Positions 1 through 10,581 of a stretch of DNA of 54,279 bases are shown here, in pieces. The number at the start of each line of letters is the position of its first letter. Within the stretch, counting starts at the first letter, position 1. A program made the translations under genes and the position numbers. This stretch comes from Pholiota molesta (taxonomy: Eukaryota > Basidiomycota > Agaricomycetes > Agaricales > Strophariaceae): the NCBI GenBank assembly GCA_014925825.1, contig JACGCK010000271.1, forward strand, positions 1 through 54,279, in the 5' to 3' direction. The notes under the pieces were generated by a model. It made no database searches. It was given only the letters and a program-made list of their open reading frames with translations, and was not told where the DNA came from.

Positions 1-525
1 ATCGACACTTTTGCTCGGGGAGAGAACTGGCTCTGCGTTTCTCATGGCAAAAAGAGTTCGTTCTTGACAGCGTTGATGTGCAGAGCGTCGTGCCGATGAC
101 TACATTAAGCAAAGGTGCTCCAGGCAGGGGCTTGGAGAAAGAACAGGAATCATTCACCAGTGACCCCATTTCTGTCCTTTCTTCGCGATAACATATCAGC
201 CGACAATATCGATCCAAATGCCTTCCCATCCCTCTCCAATCTCCCGACAGAGCAGCCACCCTACCCGCCAGCTGAATACGAGGCGGCCAAACGGCGAAGG
301 GAATTCTCTACAACATTCGAAGTGGAATTCCTTCGTGAAACACTATCGACTGTATCGGTTGCCTTGAAGAGCTTGAAATTTGTCCGAGACACGGCCGTAC
401 GTGGCTTGAAGGTAAGCGAAAGTGTTTTTGGGATTATTGTTGGGGTGCTGAAGCATTGAAAAACTGTGTGCGCGTTGAAGATAGGAAGTGTGGAACGGCC
501 TAAGGGGAAAAGGAGAGGGCGGTGA
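1..525 (+). CDS. 3' end of an unidentified protein gene, cut by the window edge
   Basis: An open frame runs from about 115 to a GTAAGC donor at 412. A 69-nt intron ending in TTGAAG at 480 keeps phase 0, and the short last exon ends with TGA at 523-525, giving a basic tail (PKGKRRGR). The visible ~110 residues include a proline-rich stretch (PTEQPPYPPAEYEAAKRRRE) followed by a helical, charged region (FEVEFLRETLSTVSVALKSLKF). A second open frame, positions 3-193, reads into the same region, so at least one intron or an indel must join the two upstream. I do not recognise the family. No start codon is visible, and the true exon start near 115 is unresolved. Confidence 0.4.
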
Positions 526-1245
526 TTCAAATTGGGCCCGAGCCACGACAATTCCTATTTCGAACACCGCGCCTCAGACCTCCCCAACTCCTTTCCCGCC
601 TACCCGCCAACTGGATGTGGATTTCACGGTTTCCAATCTCATTCAACATATCTTATGACGACAGCGCTTCCCAATAATTGAGGTTTTGCGTCTGGAAGGC
701 CAACCACGTACAATCGTTCCAAGTCGACATCGACTCCAGCACCTGTAACGCCGATTCAGGATTGACCCTCACCTTGAAAAAGAATAAGAAAGGTCTTTGT
801 ACGCATTTTATGTTATATACCTTATAGATATATCTGACTCGGACTAGTTTTAGCAACGAAAATCAGACGTTAGATAAATTGTCTAGGACGGATTCATTCT
901 CCAAGCTTGAACGTAAAACGCAGTCAACTTACACTTTCGTTTTATCAGGTGTCGAAACAAGTCAGGAATCGGGATTCTCTCAACGAACGAGCAAGACTTC
1001 TACTACTCCTCAAACGGACCATAGCCCGTTAACAATAGCGAGTGGATAGTATCTGTCCCTTTTAACAGTCACCGGTATTTCTCTCAAGTGCGTACTCTAC
1101 AACATCCATCGGACTAACATAATCTTCATAGATTTTGCGAATTTACAAGTGCTATGACCTCGTTCTAAATTCCTGCAAAATTTCTTGAACTCGCCAGAGG
1201 AATCAAATGAGCGCAACGTCAATATAACGACTCCACGCCATTACA
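526..1245. other. intergenic, no gene seen
   Basis: AT-rich stretch with only short, unconvincing open frames. Nothing recognisable beyond the presumed 3' UTR of the left-hand gene. Confidence 0.5.
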
Positions 1246-1247
1246 TA

Positions 1248-2265
1248 AGGTAGAGGAAATCCATAATCATCCAATGTCAGGTGATGTCAGATGACGTGAC
1301 ATGGCTGTGACGTCTAAGCCCAACTGATTGATCTGATTGAGAGATGGTTGTACTACACACGCTGAAACTTTCCCTCGTACATTCACTTTATCGTCTTCAT
1401 TTCCTTCCATTACTACACCGAGACCATATCTGATTGATATCTGAGGTACATGTATATGTTGTACAGTAAGTAATCCCATTAATATCCCATAATAATAATA
1501 ACAGTTCATAAAGATGAAATCAGGGTGAAATATTTGCTTTTGCGAGGTCATCCAAAACATGGTGGCCGCAATATTTCTTCGATGCCCATGCTGCTTGCTT
1601 TCCACTGAGTCCATGATAATAGACATGCATGAATTTCCGTGAATGCCATGAATATCTATTGTTTCTGATTAGTTTTTGTAGCTCCCTGACACTGAGTGGT
1701 TAGAATAAAGTAAATGGCATGCACCACCGCATTGTTGCAATTGGAATTAACTCGAGGGAAGACAAAAGGCTTTTCTGCAGGTCTTCCTCCTTTGATGACA
1801 CCAGATAGTAGATACTGACAATGGATACTTGAGTGTCAAATAGCACATATATTTTCCTTGTCACTGTTGTTTACTTCATCCTCAGAGTTGTTTGAGGTCT
1901 TCTTCTTCTTCTTTAAGATCCAGCTAGATAGGTTTTTAATACTTACATGCAAGCTTCCATTTCATTGGTGGCACCATTGTTCTCCTGTCAATCTCTTGTC
2001 TAAGAGCTTTGCTGTGCTAATAGATCATGTGATCATATTAATTTCTTACCCTCAACACCACTTGTAAATCTATCAACAACTCCTGCAATCCGACTTTCCC
2101 ATATATTTTCTCACCGGAAATGCTGAAATCAAGATTCAATTTTTTGGGTGAAGACAAATCTGTAAATTTAACCCACAAAACATTGTTGATAGATTTTCTA
2201 CCGTTTTGTCACTCAAAATCACGCTGAATCATGTGATATTAGATGACTATGTACTTCCTCTACCT
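1248..2265. mobile_element. non-autonomous TIR element (Tc1/mariner-type MITE), ~1.0 kb
   Basis: The left end AGGTAGAGGAA... and the right end ...TTCCTCTACCT are inverted copies, continuing as an imperfect inverted repeat of about 38 bp (shared GTAGAGGAA, then CATA-TCATC-AAT). The element is flanked by TA on both sides (1246-1247 and 2266-2267), the target duplication used by Tc1/mariner elements. The interior is AT-rich, has an ATA microsatellite near 1490 and a CTT run near 1900, and has no recognisable transposase, so it is non-autonomous. A 119-codon minus-strand frame inside it (1267-1626) does not look like a known protein. Confidence 0.65.
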
Positions 2266-2442
2266 TAGGCCACAACACTTCAGCTCGAAATTTCCAAACC
2301 CAAGACCTCTAAGGCTGTGTTCGATTGCTTTTCCGCCGTGTTTTTTAACGTGCTCAGTAGCAGCAGTTTTCACAGTTTTCACAAGCCCTTTTTGAGCCTC
2401 CGCGTTCCAAGGAAATGTTTCTAACATGTGATTTACTGCCAT
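2260..2442 (-). other. possible small gene fragment ending in the element's TIR
   Basis: A 60-codon frame of plausible composition (lysine-rich, e.g. KTVKTAATEHVKKHGGKAIE) starts at 2442, and its stop codon is supplied by the right TIR of the neighbouring element. It could be a gene truncated by the insertion or chance. Joining it across an excised element gives a stop after a few codons, so the evidence is weak. Confidence 0.2.
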
Positions 2443-2878
2443 GTTTTTCAGAAGATAACAATTATAGCCCTATAATTCTATCTTCCTACATAACGACAAC
2501 CTTCCGGTACGGTCTCTATCTTCTATTCAATTCATCAAGAGACGAATCCACCATCTACACTTTGAGTTCTTGACACTATATTATATCGACTTAGAATTTA
2601 AATTTCGTCTGTCCCAAATATTTTGGCAAGACAGAAGTTTGAATCATTGACGTACGAACAAGAGATGCTAAGGCCTTCGATATGGCGGTAGACATCCTTA
2701 GTCCGATTGATTATATACGCCCATGTAGGGTTGTTGTGCGTTCAAATTCTATCCACATCTTATTATCTATACCATCTTGCATCAGAAAGCCTCAATCAGA
2801 AATATATAGCTCAAACCTTGAAGGTCAAACGGTGGGTTAAGAAATGGTCAGCTCGACAAAGAAAGTAGAACTTGGGAT

Positions 2879-2881
<3 letters not shown>

Positions 2882-2918
<37 letters not shown>

Positions 2919-3321
2919 GTTAAGCGTCTCGCAAATGGCAGCGAACCCCGGTCACACCCCATTCACGCGCTGGTAAGGAGGTGAATTCCATTTATGAACG
3001 AACACAATCGGAGTTGTGAACAGTGTGGGACTCAGGAGGGGGTCTCTACGCCATTTCTATTGCCACGGAATACAAATAAATGGTATTGCAGCGCCGTGGC
3101 CGGGATTTTTGTCTCCGCCGGCAGGACCCCAAATCCTACTACCCACTAAACACCCCCTACCGGTACTGGGATTGGCCAATCGAGGACCTGCCGCCATTTG
3201 ATAGTTGAAATCGTATGCGACAGGGCTCGAAACAAGGACCTCGCCATAGCGGTTTACCCGCATGACTCCCCAGCAGGAATGTACAACTTTCGCGAAATAT
3301 CCGCTAGGCTACACAGCCGGC
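2882..3321 (-). mobile_element. tRNA-related SINE with poly(A) tail and target duplication
   Basis: Read on the minus strand, the element begins near 3321 with a tRNA-like head. This head has a box A match (TAGCCTAGCGG) and, about 65 nt on, a box B match (GTTTCGAGCCC), the two internal RNA polymerase III promoter elements. The body is about 330 bp with no protein-like frame and ends in a run of 36 T on the plus strand (2882-2917), that is a poly(A) tail. Perfect 16-bp direct repeats TAGAACTTGGGATAAA flank it at 2866-2881 and 3322-3337, a target-site duplication of the length expected from LINE-type target-primed reverse transcription. The intact duplication and long homopolymer tail suggest a recent insertion. 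The parent tRNA was not identified. Confidence 0.8.
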
Positions 3322-3489
3322 TAGAACTTGGGATAAATAAACACTAATAACAGAATGCTTCAACATCTAGATAGACTTTAGATGGAACATCGAAGTGAAG
3401 TATATACATCAACTAACATTACAATAAATTATAAGTAAACCGCCATACCAGTAACCAAATTAACAACTAACGTACACTCTGCTCGTATG

Positions 3490-4917
3490 TCAAGCATGCT
3501 GTTCAACCGATCCCCTGTTGTTTTTGGTATTAACATGAATGGAAGAACCGCCCAGTTTAGAAACGACGCCGTCGTGATTTTCACAGGTCGACTCGTCTCG
3601 TTCGCTGTGCGTTAGACTAAAGCTCGGGACCAACGAAGACAAGAACTTGATCGACAGTACTTCTGGACCTCTTTTATAGGTCTGCCTAGTCAAGTTGACG
3701 CGGACAATTATCAGAGTCGGGACGATGGACTGCGAAAACGCATTGGTCTGTTAGGCTGGAGCAACGTCAGAGAATCAAGGTTCACATACCGATATCTGTC
3801 CAAGGGCCTTCCCAATGATATTGCTCGCTTGACTATTGGCCTCGAAGAAAGCCAGTAAAATAATGGTCGAGACGGTATAGAGAACTCCAGACTCCACGAT
3901 AATCCAGATGATCGATGTGTAGTTTGTCCTGTCCTTCTCATCGGCCGCGACGACATGCGACGAGATACCGGCAGAAAGGGACCATATGCGGTAAGCGATG
4001 AGGCACGTCGCGGACACCTGAATGATTATGGATAATGACCACGACGCAAGGAGATATTTGAGGATAAGGGGCCATGACGCATCACCTCCGTGAGCGATAA
4101 TGGAGGTAGCGATGAAGCCAGATACTAGAAGAAGTTAGCGTTATTATGATAGACAGATGGGGCGACGCTAGAAGCGATTTACCTGCAGATGCTATAACCA
4201 TAAGCAACTGTGGGCAGCCCACAGACGATTAATTTTAGCATGTGGGCTCAGCAGGTATGCCATCAGAATAACGCACCGGGAACATGGCTATGTGGATGTT
4301 TCGCCCCCACACAACGTACATACGCCAGACTAGCACAGCGTCACCGATGGCAGACTGGATGAAGGTTCAGCTCGGGCGGTGCACGTCAAGAACGTTACAA
4401 GGGAGACAATCTTACGTTGGCGAAATACAGGACCTTCATCCCAATCTGCTCTGGAATGGTCTCCTGCGCGAGATAGGCCTCCGAGGCGCTTGGCCCGTCG
4501 CTCACGTTGAGGAAAGCGTTGATGAGCAGGCGCAGATTCAGTGCAACATGGGCGGTGGAGATGGCAAATTGAAGGATAGCGCAAGTGAAGAAGAAACTAT
4601 CGAAAGCTCTTATCAGCCAACCAGTTGACCGGTTTACAGAGAGGCAGACTCACGCCGAAACAGGCTTTCCCTCCCTGCGTTTCTTGAGGAGGATGTACAT
4701 GCAACTTGTAAAGATAACGACGCTGTTTGTTGTATGAGTATGGATTGCGCGGGAATCGATCGTAAAAGTCTGCGCACTTCAATCCTAGCAAAAAATTGGA
4801 ATGAGTCGACCTCGATGGGGGAAAGGTACGAGAAAACATACCATATAGAACTGCATTGCACCATCCACCCAAGAGTTCACCCGCACTGGCAGACATGGTA
4901 TAAAACCCCATCGCCAT
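3490..4917 (-). CDS. multi-spanning (about 7-TM) Agaricomycete membrane protein
   Basis: I assembled this from about six or seven exons. The start at 4917 gives MAMGFYTMSASAGELLGGWCNAVLYG, then TM blocks VVIFTSCMYILLKKRREGKPVS, FFFTCAILQFAISTAHVALNL, SAIGDAVLVWRMYVVWGRN, SATCLIAYRIWSLS and WIIVESGVLYTVSTIILLAF. A last exon begins SIVPTLIIVRVNLTRQ and ends at 3490. The order and motifs (STAHVALNL, GDAVLVWR-YVVW, ATCLIAYRIW, ES--LYT, IVPTLIIVRV) match a large lineage-specific family of plasma-membrane-like proteins of unknown function in mushroom-forming fungi. The cytoplasmic tail of about 70 residues is hydrophilic. The first intron's exact donor is unclear: the join that best fits the family (LYGI-VVIF) needs a GTTTTC donor, so a small defect there is possible. 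Confidence 0.75.
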
Positions 4918-5942
4918 TTCGCCTCAATTGCGCAGAGTTGGAAAGGGAAGGTGCGAAGAATGATGGTAGTGTGCCAGGTTATCAAAGGGACATCCAGCAG
5001 CGAAAGAAATCATGGCGCAAGTACTCTGTGGTGCTAATATAAGTAAGGAGTTTTCGCCATGCATGTTACGGCACCCCTGACATAAACACCTTGATTGGTG
5101 GTATGTACCTCCGATGAAACGCATCAACCGTCCTAAAAGCTGAAGGAAACGGATAAGATGGCATGGCTGTGGCGCACTGGGGCAGTGTCGCTTCAGCTTA
5201 GGCTTTGGTGAAATATGTCGAAAGCCGATAACAATAAGAGCGGCATTGCGGCAAAGTGATTTCGGCAAAGTCAAAGGAATTCAATTCGTCAACTGGTCAA
5301 CTCAGTTGGACGGTGCACCATGCGATATCGTCGCTGTAGTTTCAAGAATAGATTGTGGGCAATCTGTATATTTTTAGTTATCAGTGGTTCTGACATACAT
5401 ACGGAGTCGTGGATTCACCATCTTACGAAAGTCGTAGGTCACTCGTCGCAGAACTCCTTACCTATCTTTTTGTTTTCTGTGAAGGGGTGCGTGGTGAGAA
5501 GCCAGAAAAAGGAAAATCAAGCGAATCCTGGGAATGCTTTCAATCAGACAAATCTTAAAATGGAAAGAGACGGGGAAAAACAAGATTAAACATCTGTTCG
5601 CCACAGCTTAAACGTTTATCAGCCATCTACGGTGACCAATAAATATCAGAATTCGTCGACTTCCAGATTACTTTTGGGCTAGTCGCGAGTAGGTAAACCA
5701 TAAGAGATCACTAGACTGGTTTGAGAACTATGGGATATGTGAACAAGTGTGGGTGCGCCGACCGAGACTGAAAGCTCACCAATAACTAATAGCCCTATGC
5801 GTCGAAAGCTTGCTATAGAATTCGTTTGAGTTCATCATCCAAGCTTATTGCTGAATTATACTTGATAACAATGGCAACATATTATGATTGAAAGTACTTT
5901 TGCATTGCGAAATAAGCGAGGTATTAACCCCTCTCTGAGTCT
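4918..5942. other. intergenic between two minus-strand genes, no gene seen
   Basis: Contains the presumed promoter of the 7-TM gene. An 89-codon plus-strand frame at 5320-5589 has no recognisable features and is treated as chance. Confidence 0.45.
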
Positions 5943-6095
5943 AGTATACCCCTACAGATGTATTAGAGGCCTATACGCCGTGTAAGAACTTGATGAAAAA
6001 CGCACCTATTAGCGAGTCCTAGATAGTATACCCCTACAAATGTATAAAAAACCTATACGCCATGTGAGAACTTGATGGAACACGCACCTATTAGC
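5943..6095. repeat. tandem duplication (82-bp period) spanning the last intron of the uS7m gene
   Basis: The segments 5943-6013 and 6025-6095 are diverged copies (both contain AGTATACCCCTACA, CCTATACGCC, AACTTGATG and ACGCACCTATTAGC), offset by 82 bp. On the minus strand each copy contains the exon end CTAATAG, a GTGCGT donor and a TGTAG acceptor, so the duplication copies a complete short intron with its flanks. Confidence 0.8.
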
Positions 6096-6740
6096 CATGG
6101 CCTCTTCGTGCATCCTCTTCTTCTTTTCGAGGACGCCGCTGCTGCCTTTCAGAACAGCAATCATTTCCCTCGCAAGCCTCTCCTCGAGCTTCTTTCCCGG
6201 AACCTTTCTCGCGTCCGCTGCTTCGAGTATCCAACGCAGCCCGAGACTAATTCGCTGTCGTTCACTGAGCGCCATAGGCTTCATGGCCGATTTGCCTCCG
6301 CGTTGTTTCTGCTTGCGACACCGTACGGCAGGAGAGGCAGCCAAAACAGCCTGCTCGACAATAGGCATCGGCGGACTCCGTGTCGCGGCGAAAATATGTA
6401 GCAACATCTTCGAGACTATCTTCTGAGCGCGCGCAAATTCTCCGTGTTGCATGATCGTAGTAGCCAGTAGATGGAGTAGGGGTGACTCTGCTGGTGGTAT
6501 GTGATGGTGCATTGTATCGAGGTCCACCTTCGGGATAGCAGAGACGGGCTCTATTGGTTGCAAAGGCAGTGCGAATGGGTCTTCCTTGGGGTTGAGGAGG
6601 TCCCGAGCCTCATTGACTGCCGCATTATCCTTCTCAGGTGAAGGATATGTTGTTAATGTGCGGCCATATCTCGGAAAGACGCGCGGAAGGGCGCTCCTAG
6701 TCGCCTGTCGCAGCGACGAGAGCATCCTGGTTGGTGGCAA
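6009..6740 (-). CDS. RSM7: mitochondrial small-subunit ribosomal protein uS7m
   Basis: The protein of about 225-243 residues starts with a typical mitochondrial presequence (MPPTRMLSSLRQATRSALPR). The ribosomal S7 domain follows: PPMPIVEQAVLAASPAVRCR, GGKSAMKPMALSERQRISLG, RWILEAADARK, EERLAREMIAVLKG and KKKRMHEEAMANR. It assembles the 3' domain of the mitoribosomal small-subunit rRNA. The frame is open to 6009, but a GTGCGT donor directly after the ANR codons (intron 6034-6087, 54 nt, acceptor TTTGTAG) gives the shorter end ANRGILSRTR with the same stop, which I prefer. The intron and its flanks lie in the first copy of an 82-bp tandem duplication. The 3' end may therefore be a recent remodelling; a classical S7 tail after ANR is not evident. 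Confidence 0.9.
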   Translation of the reverse strand: MPPTRMLSSLRQATRSALPRVFPRYGRTLTTYPSPEKDNAAVNEARDLLNPKEDPFALPLQPIEPVSAIPKVDLDTMHHHIPPAESPLLHLLATTIMQHGEFARAQKIVSKMLLHIFAATRSPPMPIVEQAVLAASPAVRCRKQKQRGGKSAMKPMALSERQRISLGLRWILEAADARKVPGKKLEERLAREMIAVLKGSSGVLEKKKRMHEEAMANRCVFHQVLTWRIGFLYICRGILSRTR

Positions 6741-7239
6741 GCTAAGGTGGTGTCACTTGTCACACCCAGCATAAATTTCGGAATTGACGGGAAACCTCGG
6801 GCCGGAGTCTTTTTAAACGTAAACGTTTTCAACGCCAACTCTCATGAACTTGAATACAACAGCTGCAGGCAGCGCTCATAGCTCAGCCTGTGAACACGAT
6901 CAGCCAAGGAAACAACTAGGAATGAAGGTCTCCAAAGAAGTCTATCTTGTACGTATCGTCCACACACAATGATGAGTCGATAAATGCCGAAGAAGCTAGG
7001 AGTACTAGTACGTTATTTTCTTATGAAACGATGGGCTCTTAAACTGAGACTCATGCGGTACAGTTTGATTCCATCTGCTATTCGATTCTAATATGAAGGG
7101 AGAACATTAAATTAGAGTAACCGTGCTGAGTGGCGCCTCATCCTCATCTGATGAGGCGCCACCATCAAGCCAATCCGGCCACCGAGAATAGTACGAGAGG
7201 TGCAAAATCGCCACCCTTCTGTATTGTTCTACCTCGTTC
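6741..7239. other. intergenic, no gene seen
   Basis: Upstream region of the uS7m gene and downstream region of the HET remnant. It contains a 17-bp inverted repeat at 7133-7163 (GGCGCCTCATC...GATGAGGCGCC), which could be a hairpin, but no coding signal. Confidence 0.4.
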
Positions 7240-8583
7240 TCAACCCGCACCACCAGTAATCCTTGCATCCAGTCTCCCAGATTGTTCCAATTTCTGCCTG
7301 CGCGCAGAATGATGACATAAAATTTTATCTGGCGATCTTTCTCTGTTCCTTCGAGGCAATCGAAATTTGATCCCAGCTTTTTCCCTCTCCGAATTTTCCT
7401 GCTTTTCGTCGCTCATCCCTTCTACGGGAAAGGATTTGGGCTCCAGGCAGCTTCCCACCGGAGGAGTCCAATACCGACCTGTCGACATGCTTACAATCCC
7501 ATTTCCCGTACGGGTTCCTTTATGCTCTATGATCGAACATTTCCGCCCATCGTACATGAAGGGATGCATCTTCACTCGCATGGTCATTCTCGCGTTCTCG
7601 AGTTCGCCAAATGGAAGCGTGCTGACTTTCGGAGTCGCTTCGCACACCAGGATCTCTGCTTCAGATCTCGCGGCAGATGCTAGAGGCTCCAGTGAGTATG
7701 GGATGTACAGCTTCCCGTCGACCGATGCCCACGACCACGTTGGAGCGCGATAGTTCGCTGGACGGGGAAGGAGGACCTCATCCGGCCCCATGGGAGGGCA
7801 GAACTTCCAGAGGAGGTCGTGTAGGAGGTTCTGTCGCCACAGGCCGGCGATGTATCGATCCTTCAATGCAGACTAGTGCGGCAAATTTATGGAGGGGATA
7901 GTGATCCTGCGCTGAGAGTAGTCCAAGAGCGTCCTCCGCCACTGCTCTCGCAGTTCTTCGTCGCCATTTTTACCAGCAGCACACCTTTATTATGAATTTT
8001 TCAGGACGGGAAAAGGATGTGATTGTTCGTTGGGGTTGGAGCCCGTAAACTTCGGTTGGAAAGGGAAGGCTGGGAGATCTCTACTCCAGTAAAGCTGCGA
8101 CATTTGTACCAGACGTGGAGAGGTTGGAAGACGAGCCTGCGTGGTGAGAGCGTACTTTCCTGCAAACACCAGCCCCGTTCATCCAGCGGCCTATGCATGA
8201 CAACGCTCTCGTATTTCCCTAACCCTTGCGTTCGACGCGGTATATTGTATTCGAGTAGCATCCGACCTATCGACCCATCGCCAAGGTGGAATGGAAGAAC
8301 ATCCGGGATGTGCTCGTCAGGAAGAAAGCCGTGGTCAGCGTGGAATGCCGACAACACAGGGATCGTCAGATACACATCACGGTACATAGATGTGCGCCAT
8401 GGCCCCCAACTCCCGCACTTTGTCTTCGGCAGAATCTTGGATGATGCATAGCGCGTCGACCCAGAGATACCGAAGGCCGAGCTTGTTGGCCACAAGGATC
8501 GCATCCGCAATCGTTTGGGGCAGAGGGACGTTTATGCCGTCAGGGACATAGGTGGCGATGTTAGAGCTGGTTGTTTTCTGAGG
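7240..8583 (-). pseudogene. broken HET-domain (heterokaryon incompatibility) gene
   Basis: Three minus-strand segments together cover a HET-domain protein. They carry the signature blocks [20 protein letters not shown] with [32 protein letters not shown], and RYIAGLWRQNLLHDLLW with YRAPTWSWAS. HET proteins act in vegetative incompatibility and cell death in fungi. The gene is not intact. The N-terminal block usually seen before PQ-TT (LSYCWG type) is absent upstream. The frame breaks at about 8380-8387 (ELGAMAHIY to RDVYLTIP, an apparent 4-nt surplus). An in-frame TAG at 7873-7875 and another frame break interrupt the region between the YSQRRITIPS and RYIAGLW blocks. Sequencing error could explain one break but hardly all of them. 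Confidence 0.75.
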
Positions 8584-8875
8584 CTGTAAACTACCAGTAA
8601 ATAACCCCCTGGAGATTTTACCCAACCCTAATGAGCTCGAAATATTTTCGGTCGTACTCACAACTAATCACACTGCCTCTTCTTGAACGAGGCAGCCTGG
8701 CGTGTCAATAGCGAACTTTCGGAGGTTAGTACGTAATCTGCAGTATATGATATGCGTCCTCGACGGTTTTCACTGTTTTTTGATACATAATTATAAGTAG
8801 AAGCCGTTGACGATTGGCTGACGAGCTGTGTTCTGCTGTGTTCTGAATCTGCTGTGTGCATACGATCATGATCGA

Positions 8876-8900
8876 TGATCAATGATCGGATCATTGATCA
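8876..8900. repeat. 25-bp near-perfect palindrome made of GATC units
   Basis: TGATCAATGATC, one spacer base, and GATCATTGATCA form a perfect inverted repeat with 12-bp arms. It lies upstream of the HET remnant. Role unknown. Confidence 0.7.
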
Positions 8901-9396
8901 ACTTCTTTCTATACTTTTTGGCAGAGCATCCGATGCTGGTTTGAAAGCCACCATCACGGGGTGCAGTCATGATTTTTCTGAAATATATTCCACAAAAGGT
9001 GTATTTATCAATGGTTGTTTTGAGATTGCGACAATTTATAACTGGTTAGTTATGGAGCAACTTTGACTGTATTACACATAGCTGAGCTCTGAACTTCAAA
9101 GCATTGACTCGGATCACTCTCCGGAATAATTTCGTCATATGCGTGTATAGCCGTGCGCGTCCTCCGCTGACATCGTTATCAACAAAGATAACTGAAACGA
9201 TATGGTATGAGTCATATTGAACACCGATTTTTTCTACTTAACTCCGCCTTGAGGGGATTAGAGGGCAACAACTTGGATTTCTATCGGTCAAGTTCGAGGC
9301 ATATAAGCGCAGACTGGCAACATTCTCCAGCGATACGCACTCCTACAAATCCCTCTTCGTCTATCTTCTCCACTTCCAATCATAGAGCAGAACAAC

Positions 9397-10299
9397 ATGC
9401 TGGCATACGCTCGTAATCCATCGTCTCTGCCCCCGCTTCCTTCCATCCGTATTCGCTATTATCGAGACTCGGACGCAGATCGGGTACGCTATCTATTCAA
9501 AGATGCTATCTGTGTCGGAGGTACGTCGCCAATCCACAGCCGTCTCTCACCTGGACTGCGCGCTGACCCAAGCATCAGCGGATTCGCCTCGCGCCAACCT
9601 CTGCCGCTCCGAGCTCAAAACACCACGCGCGTTCGCCTCTTGCGCGCTCCTCATCTTCGGGGCCGCTCTCTATCTATTCTCGCGGACACAGCAAATGCGC
9701 GTCGCCGCCGCGCTGCTGCTTATCGCCGGCCCTGTCCAGTTCCTCGCGTACTTTGCGCGCACCTACGCCACCTTCATGGCCTTCGTCAACGGCTCCATAA
9801 ACGGGCCCGAAATGATGGACGTGCCCACTGCCTACGGATTGGTTCGCAGCGCGGAAGGTGGCTTCATCCCAAAAGGCACGAACGCGTTCTGGGTCGCGGA
9901 GGCGTATTCACCTGAGGATCCTTCCCGCGTGGAAGTCGTCGGCTGTGTTGGGCTAGGTACGCAACGGGTGTATTGGTATCAGAAAATATTAACTAAAACT
10001 GCTCCACCTTTCCAACAGACGTGTCGACGCGGATTAAGGAGAACAACGCTGAGCTCCGGCGGCTGGCCGTCTCCTCTCGGTACCGCGGTCGGGGTATCGC
10101 GCGTCTGCTGAACAGCGCTGTCATTGCGCGTGCGCGCGAATACGGCCTCGAAAGCGTGTACTTGCGCACGTCGTCTTCTAATTTCGCCGCACTCAAAGCG
10201 TATCGGAAGCTTGGCTGGGTTGTAGAGCAAGAATATGCCAATTTCAAGAACCTGGAGACCCATGTGTTGACTTTTGATCTTGCTCAGAGTGCGCTGTAG
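9397..10299 (+). CDS. membrane-anchored GNAT-family N-acetyltransferase
   Basis: Three exons (9397-9520, 9579-9956, 10019-10299) join in phase to give 260 residues. The N-terminus (IRIRYYRDSDADRVRYLF) looks like the first strand and helix of a GNAT fold. It is followed by two adjacent hydrophobic segments (FASCALLIFGAALYLF and VAAALLLIAGPVQFLAYFA), and then the catalytic part with the acetyl-CoA pyrophosphate loop motif RYRGRGIARLL and the C-terminal block LRTSSSNFAALKAYRKLGW. The layout of a membrane hairpin inserted before the acetyl-CoA motif resembles NAT8/camello-like acetyltransferases, so the enzyme probably acts at an internal membrane. The acceptor substrate cannot be told from sequence. 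Splice sites are canonical (GTACGT...CAG, GTACGC...CAG). Confidence 0.85.
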
Positions 10300-10581
10300 G
10301 GCGGAAGGGGCGAAAGTGCAGGAGTTCACTTTGAGTACATGACGTGGTCTATTACAATATATCTAGATAATTGAATACTATAGCAAAGACGATATATTAC
10401 ACCGCTGCGCATGCTAACCACGGATTTCTAGACCCTTGTATTTCCAATGTCTGTCATTTCGAAATCTTGATCTCCGCTATCTGGCATGCTGGCAGGTGAT
10501 ACAAAAAGGAATTGTGAGGTATAATCTTTCGTTATATCTAATAGAATATTTCTCTGTTAGGTCTGTTCATGTAACTTGAAA

